DNA from: Streptomyces cellostaticus | Lineage (GTDB): Bacteria > Actinomycetota > Actinomycetes > Streptomycetales > Streptomycetaceae | Assembly (NCBI RefSeq): GCF_023630175.1 | Contig: NZ_JALLIN010000045.1 | Coordinates: forward strand, 1 to 59,155 | Direction: 5' to 3' | DNA: 59,155 bases | In this document: piece by piece, positions 34,913 through 43,513 of the stretch | Position numbering within the stretch: the first letter of the stretch is position 1 | How the letters are laid out: the number at the start of each line of letters is the position of its first letter | Program-made: the position numbers and the translations under genes | The notes under the pieces: generated by a model | The model's input: the letters and a program-made list of their open reading frames with translations, nothing else | Database searches by the model: none | What the model was told of the DNA's origin: nothing

Positions 34913-35920
34913 GTGCCGGTGCCTATATCTGCAGCGAGCCGGGGCGGCCGCGGCAAGGGCGTCGGGCTCGGTCTCGCGCTCCTGTCCGCGCTGGCCTTCG
35001 GCGGGTCCGGAGTCGCGGCGAAGCCGCTGATCGAGGCGGGGCTCGACCCGCTCCACGTGGTGTGGCTGCGCGTGGCCGGCGCCGCCGTGGTCATGCTGCC
35101 GCTCGCCGTGCGGCACCGCACGCTGCCGCTGCACCGGCCCGCGCTGCTCGCCGGGTTCGGGCTGCTGGCCGTGGCCGGCGTCCAGGCCTGCTACTTCGCC
35201 GCGCTGTCCCGTATCCCGGTCGGCGTCGCGCTGCTCGTCGAGTACCTGGCCCCCGCGCTCGTGCTCGGCTGGGTGCGGTTCGTGCAGCGGCGGCCGGTGA
35301 CCCGCGCCGCCGCGGTCGGCGTGGTCCTCGCGGCCGGCGGTCTCGCCTGCGTGGTGGAGGTGTGGTCCGGCCTGGGTTTCGACGCGCTGGGCCTGCTGCT
35401 CGCGCTCGGCGCCGCCTGCTGCCAGGTCGGCTACTTCGTCCTGTCCGACCAGGGCAGCGAGGCGGGTGAGCGGGCACCGGACCCGCTCGGCGTCATCGCC
35501 TACGGCCTGCTCGTCGGCGCCCTCGTGCTGACCGCGGTGGCCCGCCCGTGGACCATGGACTGGTCGGTGCTGGCCGGCTCCGCGCGGATGAACGGCACCA
35601 CCGTGCCGGCCGTCGCGCTGCTCGCCTGGACCGTCCTCGTCGCCACCGTCGTCGCGTATGTCACCGGGGTGCTGTCCGTGCGCCGGCTGTCCCCGCAGGT
35701 CGCCGGTGTCGTAGCGTGCCTCGAGGCGGTCATCGCCACCGTGCTGGCCTGGGTGCTGCTCGGCGAGCACCTGTCCGCGCCGCAGATCACCGGCGGAGCC
35801 GTGGTCCTGCTCGGCGCGTACATCGCCCAGTCCTCGGCGCCCGTCAAGGGCGCGGCGGAGCCGGTGGCCGCGGGTGGCGGCGCGGAACGGGAGCTGTCGG
35901 CGCGCGGAACGGCCGCCTGA
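34913..35920 (+). CDS. EamA/DMT family transporter
   Basis: A 335-residue membrane protein with ten hydrophobic helices in two EamA repeats (first from GLGLALLSALAFGGSGVAAK, second ending at GGAVVLLGAYIAQSS). It likely exports or imports small metabolites, probably amino-acid-like compounds, but the substrate is unknown. GTG 34913 and GTG 34919 are both possible starts. The ~25-residue C-terminal tail after the last helix is Ala/Gly-rich. The gene stands alone between the Clp-N gene and a minus-strand flavin-type gene. Confidence 0.87.
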   Translation: MPVPISAASRGGRGKGVGLGLALLSALAFGGSGVAAKPLIEAGLDPLHVVWLRVAGAAVVMLPLAVRHRTLPLHRPALLAGFGLLAVAGVQACYFAALSRIPVGVALLVEYLAPALVLGWVRFVQRRPVTRAAAVGVVLAAGGLACVVEVWSGLGFDALGLLLALGAACCQVGYFVLSDQGSEAGERAPDPLGVIAYGLLVGALVLTAVARPWTMDWSVLAGSARMNGTTVPAVALLAWTVLVATVVAYVTGVLSVRRLSPQVAGVVACLEAVIATVLAWVLLGEHLSAPQITGGAVVLLGAYIAQSSAPVKGAAEPVAAGGGAERELSARGTAA

Positions 35921-36070
35921 GCCCCGGTCGGCGCCCGACGCGTTCGCCCTCCCGCCCCCGCCGCCCCGGGCGGGCCTCCGGCCCTGTCCCGCCCGGCGCC
36001 CCGGCGCGCGGGGCCGGGCGGCACGGGACGGGGCCGGGCACGCGCAGCCGGCGCCCGTGGCCCGTCCGGC

Positions 36071-36763
36071 TCACGGCGTCAGGTAGTCCGGCAGTCCGAT
36101 ACCGGGCGCCAGGTCGGGGTTGGGGACGGGGGCCTCGTAGCCCTTGCGGAGCGGTACGACCCCGGCCCAGTGCGGCAGGGACAGGTCCTCGGGCTCGTCG
36201 TGGGCGCCGCCGGTGCGCATCTTCGCGGAGACCTCGCCGAGGTCGAGGCGGATGACGGCGGTGGCGGCCAGCTCCTTCCTGTTCGCGGGCCGGGAGTCGG
36301 CCGCCCGGCCCGGTACGACCTGGTCCACCAGCGCGTCCAGGGCCAGCCGCCGCTCCTCGGGGTCGGTGACCTCGTGGGCGGTGCCGTGCACCACCACCGA
36401 GCGGTAGTTCATCGAGTGGTGGAAGGCGGAGCGGGCCAGTACCAGCCCGTCGACATGGGTGACCGTCAGGCACACCTCCAGTCCGGGATCCGTTCCGCCG
36501 GCCATCCGCAGCGGGCGCGAACCGGTGGAGCCGTGGACGTACAGCCGCTCGCCCACCCGGCCGTACAGCGTCGGCAGCACCACCGGCGCGCCGTCGCGGA
36601 CGAAGCCGAGATGGCAGACGTATCCCTCGTCGAGTATCGCGTGCACCGCGTCCCGGTCGTACGAAGCCCGGTCCGCGGAACGGGTGGGCACGGTGCGGTC
36701 GGTCGGCGTGTACGCGACGGACGGCGACGATGATTCCCGGGTCCCCTGCATGGCGGTCTCCAT
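36071..36763 (-). CDS. Pyridoxamine 5'-phosphate oxidase-like flavin protein
   Basis: A 230-residue protein with the split-barrel flavin fold. Recognisable segments are AVHAILDEGYVCHLGFVRDG, then APVVLPTLYGRVGERLYVHG and FHHSMNYRSVVVHGTAHEV. It belongs to the PNPOx-like superfamily and could act on pyridoxine-type vitamers or on F420/FMN-linked reductions. The divergent MocR regulator and the shared palindrome support a role in vitamin B6. ATG 36763 directly abuts the palindrome at 36764-36775, suggesting a leaderless mRNA. ATG 36751 is an alternative start. Confidence 0.85.
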   Translation of the reverse strand: METAMQGTRESSSPSVAYTPTDRTVPTRSADRASYDRDAVHAILDEGYVCHLGFVRDGAPVVLPTLYGRVGERLYVHGSTGSRPLRMAGGTDPGLEVCLTVTHVDGLVLARSAFHHSMNYRSVVVHGTAHEVTDPEERRLALDALVDQVVPGRAADSRPANRKELAATAVIRLDLGEVSAKMRTGGAHDEPEDLSLPHWAGVVPLRKGYEAPVPNPDLAPGIGLPDYLTP

Positions 36764-36781
36764 TGCACTAGTGCATAATCT
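36764..36781. promoter_or_regulatory. Shared operator/promoter of the MocR divergon
   Basis: TGCACTAGTGCA (36764-36775) is a perfect palindrome filling most of the 23-bp gap between divergent genes. TAATCT (36776-36781) is the -10 of the MocR gene, 5 nt before its GTG. Both genes appear leaderless, so binding here would block both. Confidence 0.65.
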
Positions 36782-36786
36782 GCTTT

Positions 36787-38118
36787 GTGCTAGGAGACTA
36801 TCGGATTCAGGGTCGCGGCGCAGCGGAGATCGCGGCCAGCGTCGAGCGGGCGGTCGGCGCCGGGGAACTGGAGCCCGGCGAACATCTGCCGCCCATGAGG
36901 GATCTGGCGACCCGGCTCGGGGTGAACCCGAACACGGTGGCGGCCGCCTACCGCACCCTGCGCGAACGCGGGGTGATCGAGACCGCCGGGCGGCGCGGCA
37001 GCCGGATCCGCCCCAGACCGGCCACCACCGGACGCCAGCAGATCCGGGTGGAGGTGCCGGAGGGCGTGCGGGACCTGGCCGAGGGCAACCCGGACCCCGC
37101 GCTGCTGCCCCGGCTGGCGGACGCCTTCGCAGCGGCCGCCGCGCGCGGCGACCGGGAGCCGGTGCTCTACGGCCACGATCCGGTGGAGCCTGAGCTGGCC
37201 CGGCTGGTCCGCGCCGGGCTGGACGCCGACGGGGTACCGGACGGCCCCGTGGCGGTGGCCTCCGGTTCCCTGGACGTCATCGAGCGGGTCCTCGCGGCCC
37301 ACCTCAAGCCGGGTGACCGGGTCGCGGTGGAGGACCCCGGCTGGGGCAGCGTGCTGGACCTGGTCCCGGCACTCGGCCTGCGCACGGTCCCCGTCGGGGT
37401 CGACGACGACGGGCCGCTGCCCGGCGAGGTCCGCGCCGCGCTGGAGTCCGGGGCGCGGGCGCTGATCGTCACCGACCGGGCGCAGAACCCGACCGGAGCC
37501 GCGCTGAGCGCCCCGCGCGCCCGTGCGCTGCGTTCGGTCCTCCGGGACCACCCCGGGACGCTGCTGATCGAGGACGACCACGGGCACGGCATCGTGGACG
37601 TCCCGCTGCGTCCGCTGGCCGGTGTCACCCGCCACTGGGCCTTCGTCCGCTCCGTCGCCAAGGCCTGGGGGCCGGACCTCCGCCTCGCGGTGTTCACCGG
37701 GGACGCCGTCACCGTCGACCGGGTGCGCGGGCGGCAGCGGCTGGGTCCGGGCTGGGTGAGCCGGCTCGTCCAGCGTGCCGTGGTGGAACTGTGGCGGGGC
37801 GGCGCGGTGGACCCGGGCGCGGTGGCGGCCTCGTACGGCGGCCGCCGGGAGGCCCTGGTCGAGGCGCTGGCCGCGCACGGGGTGACCGCGCACGGCCGCA
37901 GCGGCATGAACGTCTGGGTGCCGGTGCCCGACGAGACGGGCGTGGTGGCCCGGCTGCTGCAGGCGGGCTGGGCGGTCGCCCCGGGCGCCCGGTTCCGGCT
38001 GGGCTCGCCGCCGGGTGTCCGCCTCACGGTGTCGGCCCTCGCCCCGCGGGACGTCGGCCCCCTGGCGGAGGCGGTGGCGGGGGCGGTACGTCCCTCCCCG
38101 GCCCGCTCCTACGGCTGA
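36787..38118 (+). CDS. MocR-subfamily GntR regulator (winged helix plus aminotransferase-like domain)
   Basis: A 443-residue fusion. Residues ~10-80 are a GntR winged helix (HLPPMRDLATRLGVNPNTVA, then YRTLRERGVIETAGRRGS). Residues ~100-440 are a fold-type I PLP domain with the cofactor lysine in FVRSVAKAWGPDLRLAV. MocR proteins sense PLP or related compounds; members such as PdxR control pyridoxal phosphate synthesis. It is divergent from a PNPOx-like gene with a common palindrome, so it probably controls that gene and itself. The GTG at 36787 is supported by the leaderless-type spacing. Confidence 0.9.
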   Translation: MLGDYRIQGRGAAEIAASVERAVGAGELEPGEHLPPMRDLATRLGVNPNTVAAAYRTLRERGVIETAGRRGSRIRPRPATTGRQQIRVEVPEGVRDLAEGNPDPALLPRLADAFAAAAARGDREPVLYGHDPVEPELARLVRAGLDADGVPDGPVAVASGSLDVIERVLAAHLKPGDRVAVEDPGWGSVLDLVPALGLRTVPVGVDDDGPLPGEVRAALESGARALIVTDRAQNPTGAALSAPRARALRSVLRDHPGTLLIEDDHGHGIVDVPLRPLAGVTRHWAFVRSVAKAWGPDLRLAVFTGDAVTVDRVRGRQRLGPGWVSRLVQRAVVELWRGGAVDPGAVAASYGGRREALVEALAAHGVTAHGRSGMNVWVPVPDETGVVARLLQAGWAVAPGARFRLGSPPGVRLTVSALAPRDVGPLAEAVAGAVRPSPARSYG

Positions 38119-38147
38119 GGCCGGACCGGGGGCCGCGTGGCGGCGGC

Positions 38148-39077
38148 TCAGGCCCTGGGCCTGACCTGGGTGAGCGCGGCCCCGGCGAGAACGATCACCG
38201 CGCCGGCCGGCGTGGTCCAGCGCAGCGACTCCCCGAGGATCGCCACGCCCGCCGCCGTGGCGATGACCGGGATGAAGTAGGTGACCAGCTGCGCCGTGGT
38301 GGGCCCGACCTCGGCGACGAGACCGTACTGGATGAGCACCGCCAGCCCCGTGCCGAGAGCGCCCAGCGCGGCCACGGCCAGCAGCGGGACGACCGGGAAA
38401 TGGTCCGGGAACCGGGTGAACAGCGGCGTCACGACGGCCAGTTGCACCGTCGCCAGCAAGAGCTGGGCTCCCGTCATGGACAGATGCGAGTGCCCGGTCC
38501 CGGCCAGGGTCCGGCGGACGTGGATCCAGCCGACCGGGTAGCTCAGCGAGGCGAGCAGCGCCATCGCCGTGCCCCTCGCGTCCAGCCCGTGGAAGCCCTG
38601 CCAGGCGCCCAGCACCGTCAGCACGCCGAGGAAGCCGAGGCCGAGCCCCGCGACGCGCACCCGCGTGGGCCGGTCCTCCGAGAGCGCCACCACGGACAGG
38701 GCCATGCCCCACAGCGGCGAGGTCGCGTTGCAGATGCCGGCCAGTGTGGACGGGACGGTCAGCTCCGCGTAGGCGAAGAGGGAGAACGGCAGGGCGTTGA
38801 GGAAGAACGCGGCCACGGCCACGTGTGCCCACAACCGGAGCCCGCGGGGCAGCCGCTCCCGCTTCAGGGCCATCGCCGCCGCCAGCACCGCGGTACCGAA
38901 GACCAGGCGGCCGAGGGTGACCTGGAACGGCGCGTAGCCCTCCGTGCCGACCTTGATCAGCAGGAAGCTGAAGCCCCAGATCAGCGAGAGGGCGCCGAAG
39001 CGCAGCCGCCAGTCGAGGCGGGCTCGGGGCCGGGCGGGCGCGGGGGACTGGGGCCGGGATGCGGTCAGCGTGCTCAT
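38148..39077 (-). CDS. DMT/EamA family exporter
   Basis: A 309-residue membrane protein with ten hydrophobic helices and the usual EamA start (RFGALSLIWGFSFLLIKVGT). It is not close to the 34913 EamA protein by eye. The ATG at 39077 is the conserved start and gives an Ala/Pro-rich 30-residue N-terminus. It is divergent from a LysR gene with a LysR-type box between them, so its expression is probably LysR-controlled. The substrate is unknown. Confidence 0.87.
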   Translation of the reverse strand: MSTLTASRPQSPAPARPRARLDWRLRFGALSLIWGFSFLLIKVGTEGYAPFQVTLGRLVFGTAVLAAAMALKRERLPRGLRLWAHVAVAAFFLNALPFSLFAYAELTVPSTLAGICNATSPLWGMALSVVALSEDRPTRVRVAGLGLGFLGVLTVLGAWQGFHGLDARGTAMALLASLSYPVGWIHVRRTLAGTGHSHLSMTGAQLLLATVQLAVVTPLFTRFPDHFPVVPLLAVAALGALGTGLAVLIQYGLVAEVGPTTAQLVTYFIPVIATAAGVAILGESLRWTTPAGAVIVLAGAALTQVRPRA

Positions 39078-39100
39078 GGCGTCAACGATGCGCGAGCCGA

Positions 39101-39144
39101 TCTCGTAGCACAATCGAGAATCCTCACCGCATATCTCTTAGAAT
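39101..39144. promoter_or_regulatory. LysR-type box and leaderless LysR promoter
   Basis: TCTCG-N9-CGAGA (39101-39119) is an inverted repeat suited to a LysR dimer. TAGAAT (39139-39144) is a good -10 exactly 7 nt before the LysR ATG at 39152. Confidence 0.6.
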
Positions 39145-39151
39145 CACTTAC

Positions 39152-40060
39152 ATGTTGAACCTGGAGCGCCTGCGGACCCTGGACGCCCTCGCCCGGCACG
39201 GCTCGGTCAGCGCCGCCGCGCAGGCCCTGCACGTCACGACGTCCGCCGTCTCCCAGCAGCTCGGCAAGCTGGAGCGTGAGGCCGGGCAGCGGCTGCTGGC
39301 GAAGAACGGCCGCGGCGTCCGGCTCACGGACGCCGGACGGCTGCTGTCGGAGCACGCGGCGCGCATCCTGTCCCAGGTCGAGCTCGCCCAGGCCGATCTC
39401 GAGGCGCACCGCGGCCAGGTCGCCGGTGAACTGCGCGTCTCGGCGTTCCCGACCGCGGCCCGCGGGCTGTTCCCCACCGCGCTGGCCGACCTGCGCGGCC
39501 GGCACCCCGGCCTGCGGGTGCGCTCCAGCGAACTGGAGCCCGAGCGCGGCATCGCCGCCGTCGTCCGCGGCGACCTCGATCTGGCCGTGGTCCTCGACTG
39601 GTACAACAAGCCGATGCCCGTGCCCGACGGCCTGGTCAAGGCACCGCTGCTGGACGATCCGGCCGACGTCGCCCTGCCGGCCGGGCATCCGCTCGCCGGC
39701 CGGGACGAGGTGGACCTCGCCGAGTTCGCGGAGGACGAGTGGATCACCTGGGGCGAGGGCGAGTTCTGCCACGAGTGGCTGCTGTTCACCCTGCGCTCCA
39801 AGGGCATCGAGCCGATCGTGGGGCACCGGGCCGGCGAGACCCACACCCAGCTCGGTCTGGTCGCCGCCGGCCTCGGCGTGTGCATCGCGCCGCTCCTGGG
39901 CCGGCACCCGGTGCCCCCGGGCATCGTCATGATCCCGCTCAGACAGCGGGTGCGGCGGCACGTCTACGTCGTCTGGCGGGCGGACGCCGACCGCCGTCCC
40001 TCGATCCGCGCCGCGGTCGAGGCGCTGCGGGCGGCGTCCGAGCGGGTGAGCGGGGCCTGA
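39152..40060 (+). CDS. LysR-family transcriptional regulator
   Basis: A 302-residue regulator. The N-terminal helix-turn-helix (LRTLDALARHGSVSAAAQAL, then TTSAVSQQLGKLEREAGQ) is followed by the LysR substrate-binding domain, which includes GELRVSAFPTAARGLFPTAL and DLDLAVVLDW. It probably controls the divergent DMT exporter through the box at 39101-39119. The ATG at 39152 is fixed by the -10 placement. The effector is unknown. Confidence 0.9.
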   Translation: MLNLERLRTLDALARHGSVSAAAQALHVTTSAVSQQLGKLEREAGQRLLAKNGRGVRLTDAGRLLSEHAARILSQVELAQADLEAHRGQVAGELRVSAFPTAARGLFPTALADLRGRHPGLRVRSSELEPERGIAAVVRGDLDLAVVLDWYNKPMPVPDGLVKAPLLDDPADVALPAGHPLAGRDEVDLAEFAEDEWITWGEGEFCHEWLLFTLRSKGIEPIVGHRAGETHTQLGLVAAGLGVCIAPLLGRHPVPPGIVMIPLRQRVRRHVYVVWRADADRRPSIRAAVEALRAASERVSGA

Positions 40061-40118
40061 CGGGCTCGTGCACGTCGGCGCCCTGCCGGCACCGTCGTGT
40101 CCCGCCCGGGCTCCGGTC

Positions 40119-40592
40119 TCACCGGGCCGCGCCGAGCTTGCGGAAGTCCCAGGACACGATCTTGTCCGGGGTCAGCCGGGCCCAGGCGTGCCGGCCGTCG
40201 TGCGGCATCTCGTCCAGGCCGAAGTATTTGCGCGCGAACACCGTCTCCGGCGCGTCGAGTTCGGCGCGCAGTTCCCCGGTACGGGGCACCTCGCCGACGA
40301 ACTCCACCCGCCCGGACAGCTCGGCCCCGCGCAACTGGTCGTACTCCTCACCCGAGTCGACCACGACGGCCACCCGGGGGTCGCGGCGGAGCTGCGCCCA
40401 ACGCCGGCTGCGCACCACGGAGTACAGCCACAGAGAGGTGCCGTCCCACGCGAACCACAGCGCGCTGACGTGCGGCGCGCCGTCCGCCGAGACGGTCGCG
40501 ACCCGGCAGGTGCGCCGGCTGGTCAGGAAGTCGTCCAGCTCGCCGGGCGTCATCATGATCTTCCGGCCCCGGCGCTGCTGCGTGACGGTCAT
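40119..40592 (-). CDS. PNPOx-like split-barrel flavin/F420-type protein
   Basis: A 157-residue protein. Segments MTPGELDDFLTSRRTCRVAT, then VSADGAPHVSALWFAWDGTS and WAQLRRDPRVAVVVDSGEEY are typical of the small pyridoxamine 5'-phosphate oxidase-like proteins. Many of these in actinobacteria use F420 or FMN with unknown substrates. It is distinct from the 36071 gene. The ATG at 40592 has AGAGG upstream. It stands alone on the minus strand. Confidence 0.83.
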   Translation of the reverse strand: MTVTQQRRGRKIMMTPGELDDFLTSRRTCRVATVSADGAPHVSALWFAWDGTSLWLYSVVRSRRWAQLRRDPRVAVVVDSGEEYDQLRGAELSGRVEFVGEVPRTGELRAELDAPETVFARKYFGLDEMPHDGRHAWARLTPDKIVSWDFRKLGAAR

Positions 40593-40702
40593 ACGGCCCC
40601 TCTTCTTCCACGTCGAACCGGCGTAACCCGTCCCAGGCGCGATCCTCCGGGAACACGCCGGGAAAGGGAACAGGACGAGTGCGCCGGCCTCGCCGGCGCG
40701 CC

Positions 40703-41203
40703 TCACCCCAGGGTGATCTCGTCGCCCGAGACGGTGATCTTCCGGGCGGCCAGCGCCCTGGTCGCGGGCCCCTGCCGCACGCTGCCGTCCTCGACGGAGA
40801 AGTGGCTGTCGTGGCACGGGCAGACGATCGCGCCGTCCGAGACGCTGGACACGGCGCAGCCCTGGTGGGTGCACTTGGCGGAGAACGCCTTGTAGGAGCC
40901 CGCCGTCGGCTGGGTGACCACCACGCCCCGGTCCTTGAATATCTTGCCGCCGCCCTCCGGGATGTCCGCGGTCCGGGCCAGCGCCGCGCCCCCGGCCGAG
41001 TCGCCGGAGGCCGGACCGCCGTCCTGCGCGGAGCCGGTGGACCCGGTCGTGCCCGCGGCCCCGGAGCCGGTGCCGACGCTCTGCGAGGAGTCGTCGCCCG
41101 AACCGCAGGCGGTCAGCGCGGCGGCGAGCCCCGCCGCTCCGGCCGCCGCCACGACGGTACGGCGGGCCGGTCCCGTCTCGGGCTTGAACGATGCGCTGGT
41201 CAT
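40703..41203 (-). CDS. Tat-exported Rieske [2Fe-2S] lipoprotein
   Basis: A 166-residue membrane-anchored redox protein. Twin arginines at 14-15 (PARRTVV) lead into a hydrophobic stretch that ends in LTAC with the lipidation Cys33, so it is both Tat and lipoprotein. A ~45-residue Ser/Gly/Thr linker follows. The Rieske motif is complete: Cys111-T-His113, Cys128-P-C-His131, with Cys116 and Cys130 for the disulphide. It probably carries electrons at the outer face of the membrane; partners are not in the window. GGAAGGGA precedes the ATG. Confidence 0.92.
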   Translation of the reverse strand: MTSASFKPETGPARRTVVAAAGAAGLAAALTACGSGDDSSQSVGTGSGAAGTTGSTGSAQDGGPASGDSAGGAALARTADIPEGGGKIFKDRGVVVTQPTAGSYKAFSAKCTHQGCAVSSVSDGAIVCPCHDSHFSVEDGSVRQGPATRALAARKITVSGDEITLG

Positions 41204-41372
41204 GACGTGGTTCCCTTCCGCGGAGCGTCTCGTGATCCGCCCAGGGGTACGGTCCCCGGCCGCCCCCCGTTCAGCCGGGTGCCCGGCCGCCGGCCGGACG
41301 GGTGGCGACCACGGCCGCGCACCGTCCGGCGGCCCGGCGGCCGGACGGGCCCCGCCCCAGTAGCCTGGGGCG

Positions 41373-42137
41373 ATGCTCAAGGAAGTCACCGCGACCCGCT
41401 ACATCACACCCCTGCGGGAGGGCGGCTCGCTGCCGGGACTCGTCGAGGCCGACGACCTCGGTACCTACGTCATGAAGTTCACCGGGGCCGGACAGGGCCG
41501 CAAGACCCTGGTCGCCGAGGTGGTGTGCGGTGAACTCGCCCGCCGGCTCGGCTTCCGGATGCCCCGGCTGGTGACGGTCCGGCTGGACCCCGTACTGGGC
41601 CTGGGCGAGCCCGAGCAGCAGGTGCAGGACCTGCTCAGGTCCAGCGGCGGCACCAACCTGGGCATGGACTTCCTCTCCGGCGCCCTCGGTTACGACCCGC
41701 TCGCCTTCCCGGTGAGCTCCGCCGAGGCCGGGCGGATCGTCTGGTTCGACGCGCTGATCAACAACGTCGACCGTTCCTGGCGCAACCCCAACCTCCTGGT
41801 GCACCACGGCGAGCTGTGGCTCATCGACCACGGCGCCTCCATGATCTGGCACCACAACTGGCCCTCCGCCGAGGCCTCGGCGGCCCGCCCCTACGACGCC
41901 GCCGACCACGCCCTCGCCCGTTTCGCGCCGGACGTCGGGGCCGCCGCGGCCGAACTGGCGCCCAGGGTCACCCGGGACCTCCTCGCCGAGGTCACCGCCG
42001 AGATCCCGGACGACTGGCTGGCCGACGAGCCGGGCTTCGGCACCCCGGACGCGATCAGAGACGCCTACGCGCGGCCGCTGCTCGCCCGGGCGGCCGTCGT
42101 CGCCGACCGTGTCACCGGCATCGAGGAGGGCAAGTGA
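41373..42137 (+). CDS. HipA-like kinase-fold protein
   Basis: A 254-residue protein with a stripped-down HipA-type kinase fold: FTGAGQGRKTLVAEVVCGEL, then the catalytic-loop-like FDALINNVDRSWRNPNLLVH and the metal-site-like LWLIDHGASMIWHH. There is no HipB partner. It is paired with a DUF3037 gene by a GTGA overlap, an arrangement common in actinobacteria, and the pair has no known function. It is not a classical toxin-antitoxin module. It might phosphorylate a small molecule or protein. Confidence 0.8.
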   Translation: MLKEVTATRYITPLREGGSLPGLVEADDLGTYVMKFTGAGQGRKTLVAEVVCGELARRLGFRMPRLVTVRLDPVLGLGEPEQQVQDLLRSSGGTNLGMDFLSGALGYDPLAFPVSSAEAGRIVWFDALINNVDRSWRNPNLLVHHGELWLIDHGASMIWHHNWPSAEASAARPYDAADHALARFAPDVGAAAAELAPRVTRDLLAEVTAEIPDDWLADEPGFGTPDAIRDAYARPLLARAAVVADRVTGIEEGK

Positions 42138-42583
42138 GCGAGCGTCACATCCACGTGGCGGGCCATGTGACCGAGCGCCACATCACCCGGGCGGGCCAGG
42201 GTGGTGACCGGGACGTGTTCGAGTACGCCCTGCTGCGGGTCGTCCCGCGCGTCGAGCGCGGCGAGTGCGTCAACGCGGGCGTGGTGGTCTACTGCCGCGC
42301 CCGGGCCTACGTCGGCGCCCGCACCCATCTGGACGAGGCCCGGCTGCTCGCCCTGGACCCCGGGGCGGACGTGGCGGGAGTGCGGGCCGCGCTCGGCGCC
42401 GTCGCACGGGTCTGCGCCGGCGGCGAGGAGGCCGGGCAGGCGGCCCGCGACGACGCGGGTCGGCGCTTCCGCTGGCTGATCGCGCCCCGCTCCACCGTCG
42501 TGCAGCCGGGACCCGTGCACACCGGGCTCACCGCCGATCCGGAGGTCGAGACCGAGAGGTTGCTGGACCTCCTGGTGAGGTAA
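42134..42583 (+). CDS. DUF3037 family protein
   Basis: A 149-residue partner of the HipA-like gene. The DUF3037 core starts at FEYALLRVVPRVERGECVNA and continues GVVVYCRARAYVGART. The first 24 residues contain a near-repeat (ERHIHVAG then ERHITRAG), caused by a ~30-bp duplication at the DNA level; such an extension is not part of the family. A GTG at 42170 after the first unit could be the real start. GAGGAGGG precedes GTG 42134. Confidence 0.82.
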   Translation: MSERHIHVAGHVTERHITRAGQGGDRDVFEYALLRVVPRVERGECVNAGVVVYCRARAYVGARTHLDEARLLALDPGADVAGVRAALGAVARVCAGGEEAGQAARDDAGRRFRWLIAPRSTVVQPGPVHTGLTADPEVETERLLDLLVR

Positions 42584-42608
42584 TGGATCACACCGGCCCG
42601 GTGTCCCG

Positions 42609-42637
42609 TTGACACCGGGTGCCAGTGCTTCTAGCGT
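42609..42637 (+). promoter_or_regulatory. Strong consensus promoter of the fabG-type gene
   Basis: TTGACA (42609-42614) and TAGCGT (42632-42637) are 17 bp apart, an almost ideal housekeeping promoter. Just downstream, ACTAAGCG-GT-CGCTCACC (42654-42671) is an imperfect inverted repeat at the start of the transcript that resembles TetR-type operators of fatty-acid genes. Confidence 0.75.
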
Positions 42638-42730
42638 CGCGTGTGCTGAAGGTACTAAGCGGTCGCTCACCGCACTGGCCGGCTCAGCCAGGAGCCGCAC
42701 AGGTTCTCTCAAGGGCGAGGAGAAGCAGCA

Positions 42731-43492
42731 ATGTCCACCACTGAACAGCGGGTCGCGGTAGTCACCGGAGGGGCGCGCGGCATCGGTGCCGCCACCGCCG
42801 TACGGCTGGCCGCCGAGGGCCGCGCGGTCGCCGTGATCGACCTCGACGAGGCCGCCTGCAAGGACACCGTCGAGAAGATCACCGCGGCCGGCGGCCGGGC
42901 GATCGCGGTCGGCGCGGACGTCTCCGACGAGGCGCAGGTCGAGGCCGCCGTGGCCCGGGTCGTCGAGGAACTGGGCGCCCCGACCATCCTGGTCAACAAC
43001 GCCGGCGTGCTGCGCGACAACCTGCTGTTCAAGATGAGCGTCTCCGACTGGGACACCGTCCTGAACGTGCACCTGCGCGGCTCGTTCCTGATGACGAAGG
43101 CGGTGCAGAAGCACATGGTCGACGCGGGCTTCGGCCGGGTCGTCAACCTGTCCTCGTCCTCCGCGCTCGGCAACCGGGGCCAGGCCAACTACTCCGCCGC
43201 CAAGGCCGGCCTGCAGGGCTTCACCAAGACCCTCGCCATCGAACTGGGCAAGTTCGGCATCACCGCCAACGCCGTCGCCCCCGGCTTCATCGCCACCGAG
43301 ATGACCAAGGCCACCGCCGACCGGGTCGGCATGGGCTTCGACGACTTCAAGAACGCCGCCGCCACCCAGATCCCGGTCCAGCGCGTGGGCGAGCCCGAGG
43401 ACATCGCCAACGCCATCGCCTTCTTCACCGGCGAGGCGGCCGGATTCGTCTCCGGCCAGGTGCTGTACGTCGCCGGCGGACCGCTCGACTAG
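42731..43492 (+). CDS. fabG: 3-oxoacyl-ACP reductase-type short-chain dehydrogenase
   Basis: A 253-residue SDR. The NADP-binding motif TGGARGIG sits at the N-terminus, the catalytic residues are in VVNLSSSSALG and YSAAK, and the family NNAG motif is present. FabG-type enzymes reduce 3-ketoacyl thioesters in fatty-acid synthesis or breakdown. It is likely not the essential fabG, since no fabH-acpP-fabF genes are near. It has a strong promoter and is followed after 21 bp by a second SDR gene, probably in one transcript. Confidence 0.85.
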   Translation: MSTTEQRVAVVTGGARGIGAATAVRLAAEGRAVAVIDLDEAACKDTVEKITAAGGRAIAVGADVSDEAQVEAAVARVVEELGAPTILVNNAGVLRDNLLFKMSVSDWDTVLNVHLRGSFLMTKAVQKHMVDAGFGRVVNLSSSSALGNRGQANYSAAKAGLQGFTKTLAIELGKFGITANAVAPGFIATEMTKATADRVGMGFDDFKNAAATQIPVQRVGEPEDIANAIAFFTGEAAGFVSGQVLYVAGGPLD

Positions 43493-43513
43493 GAAGTCTG
43501 GGGAATCACGGAC

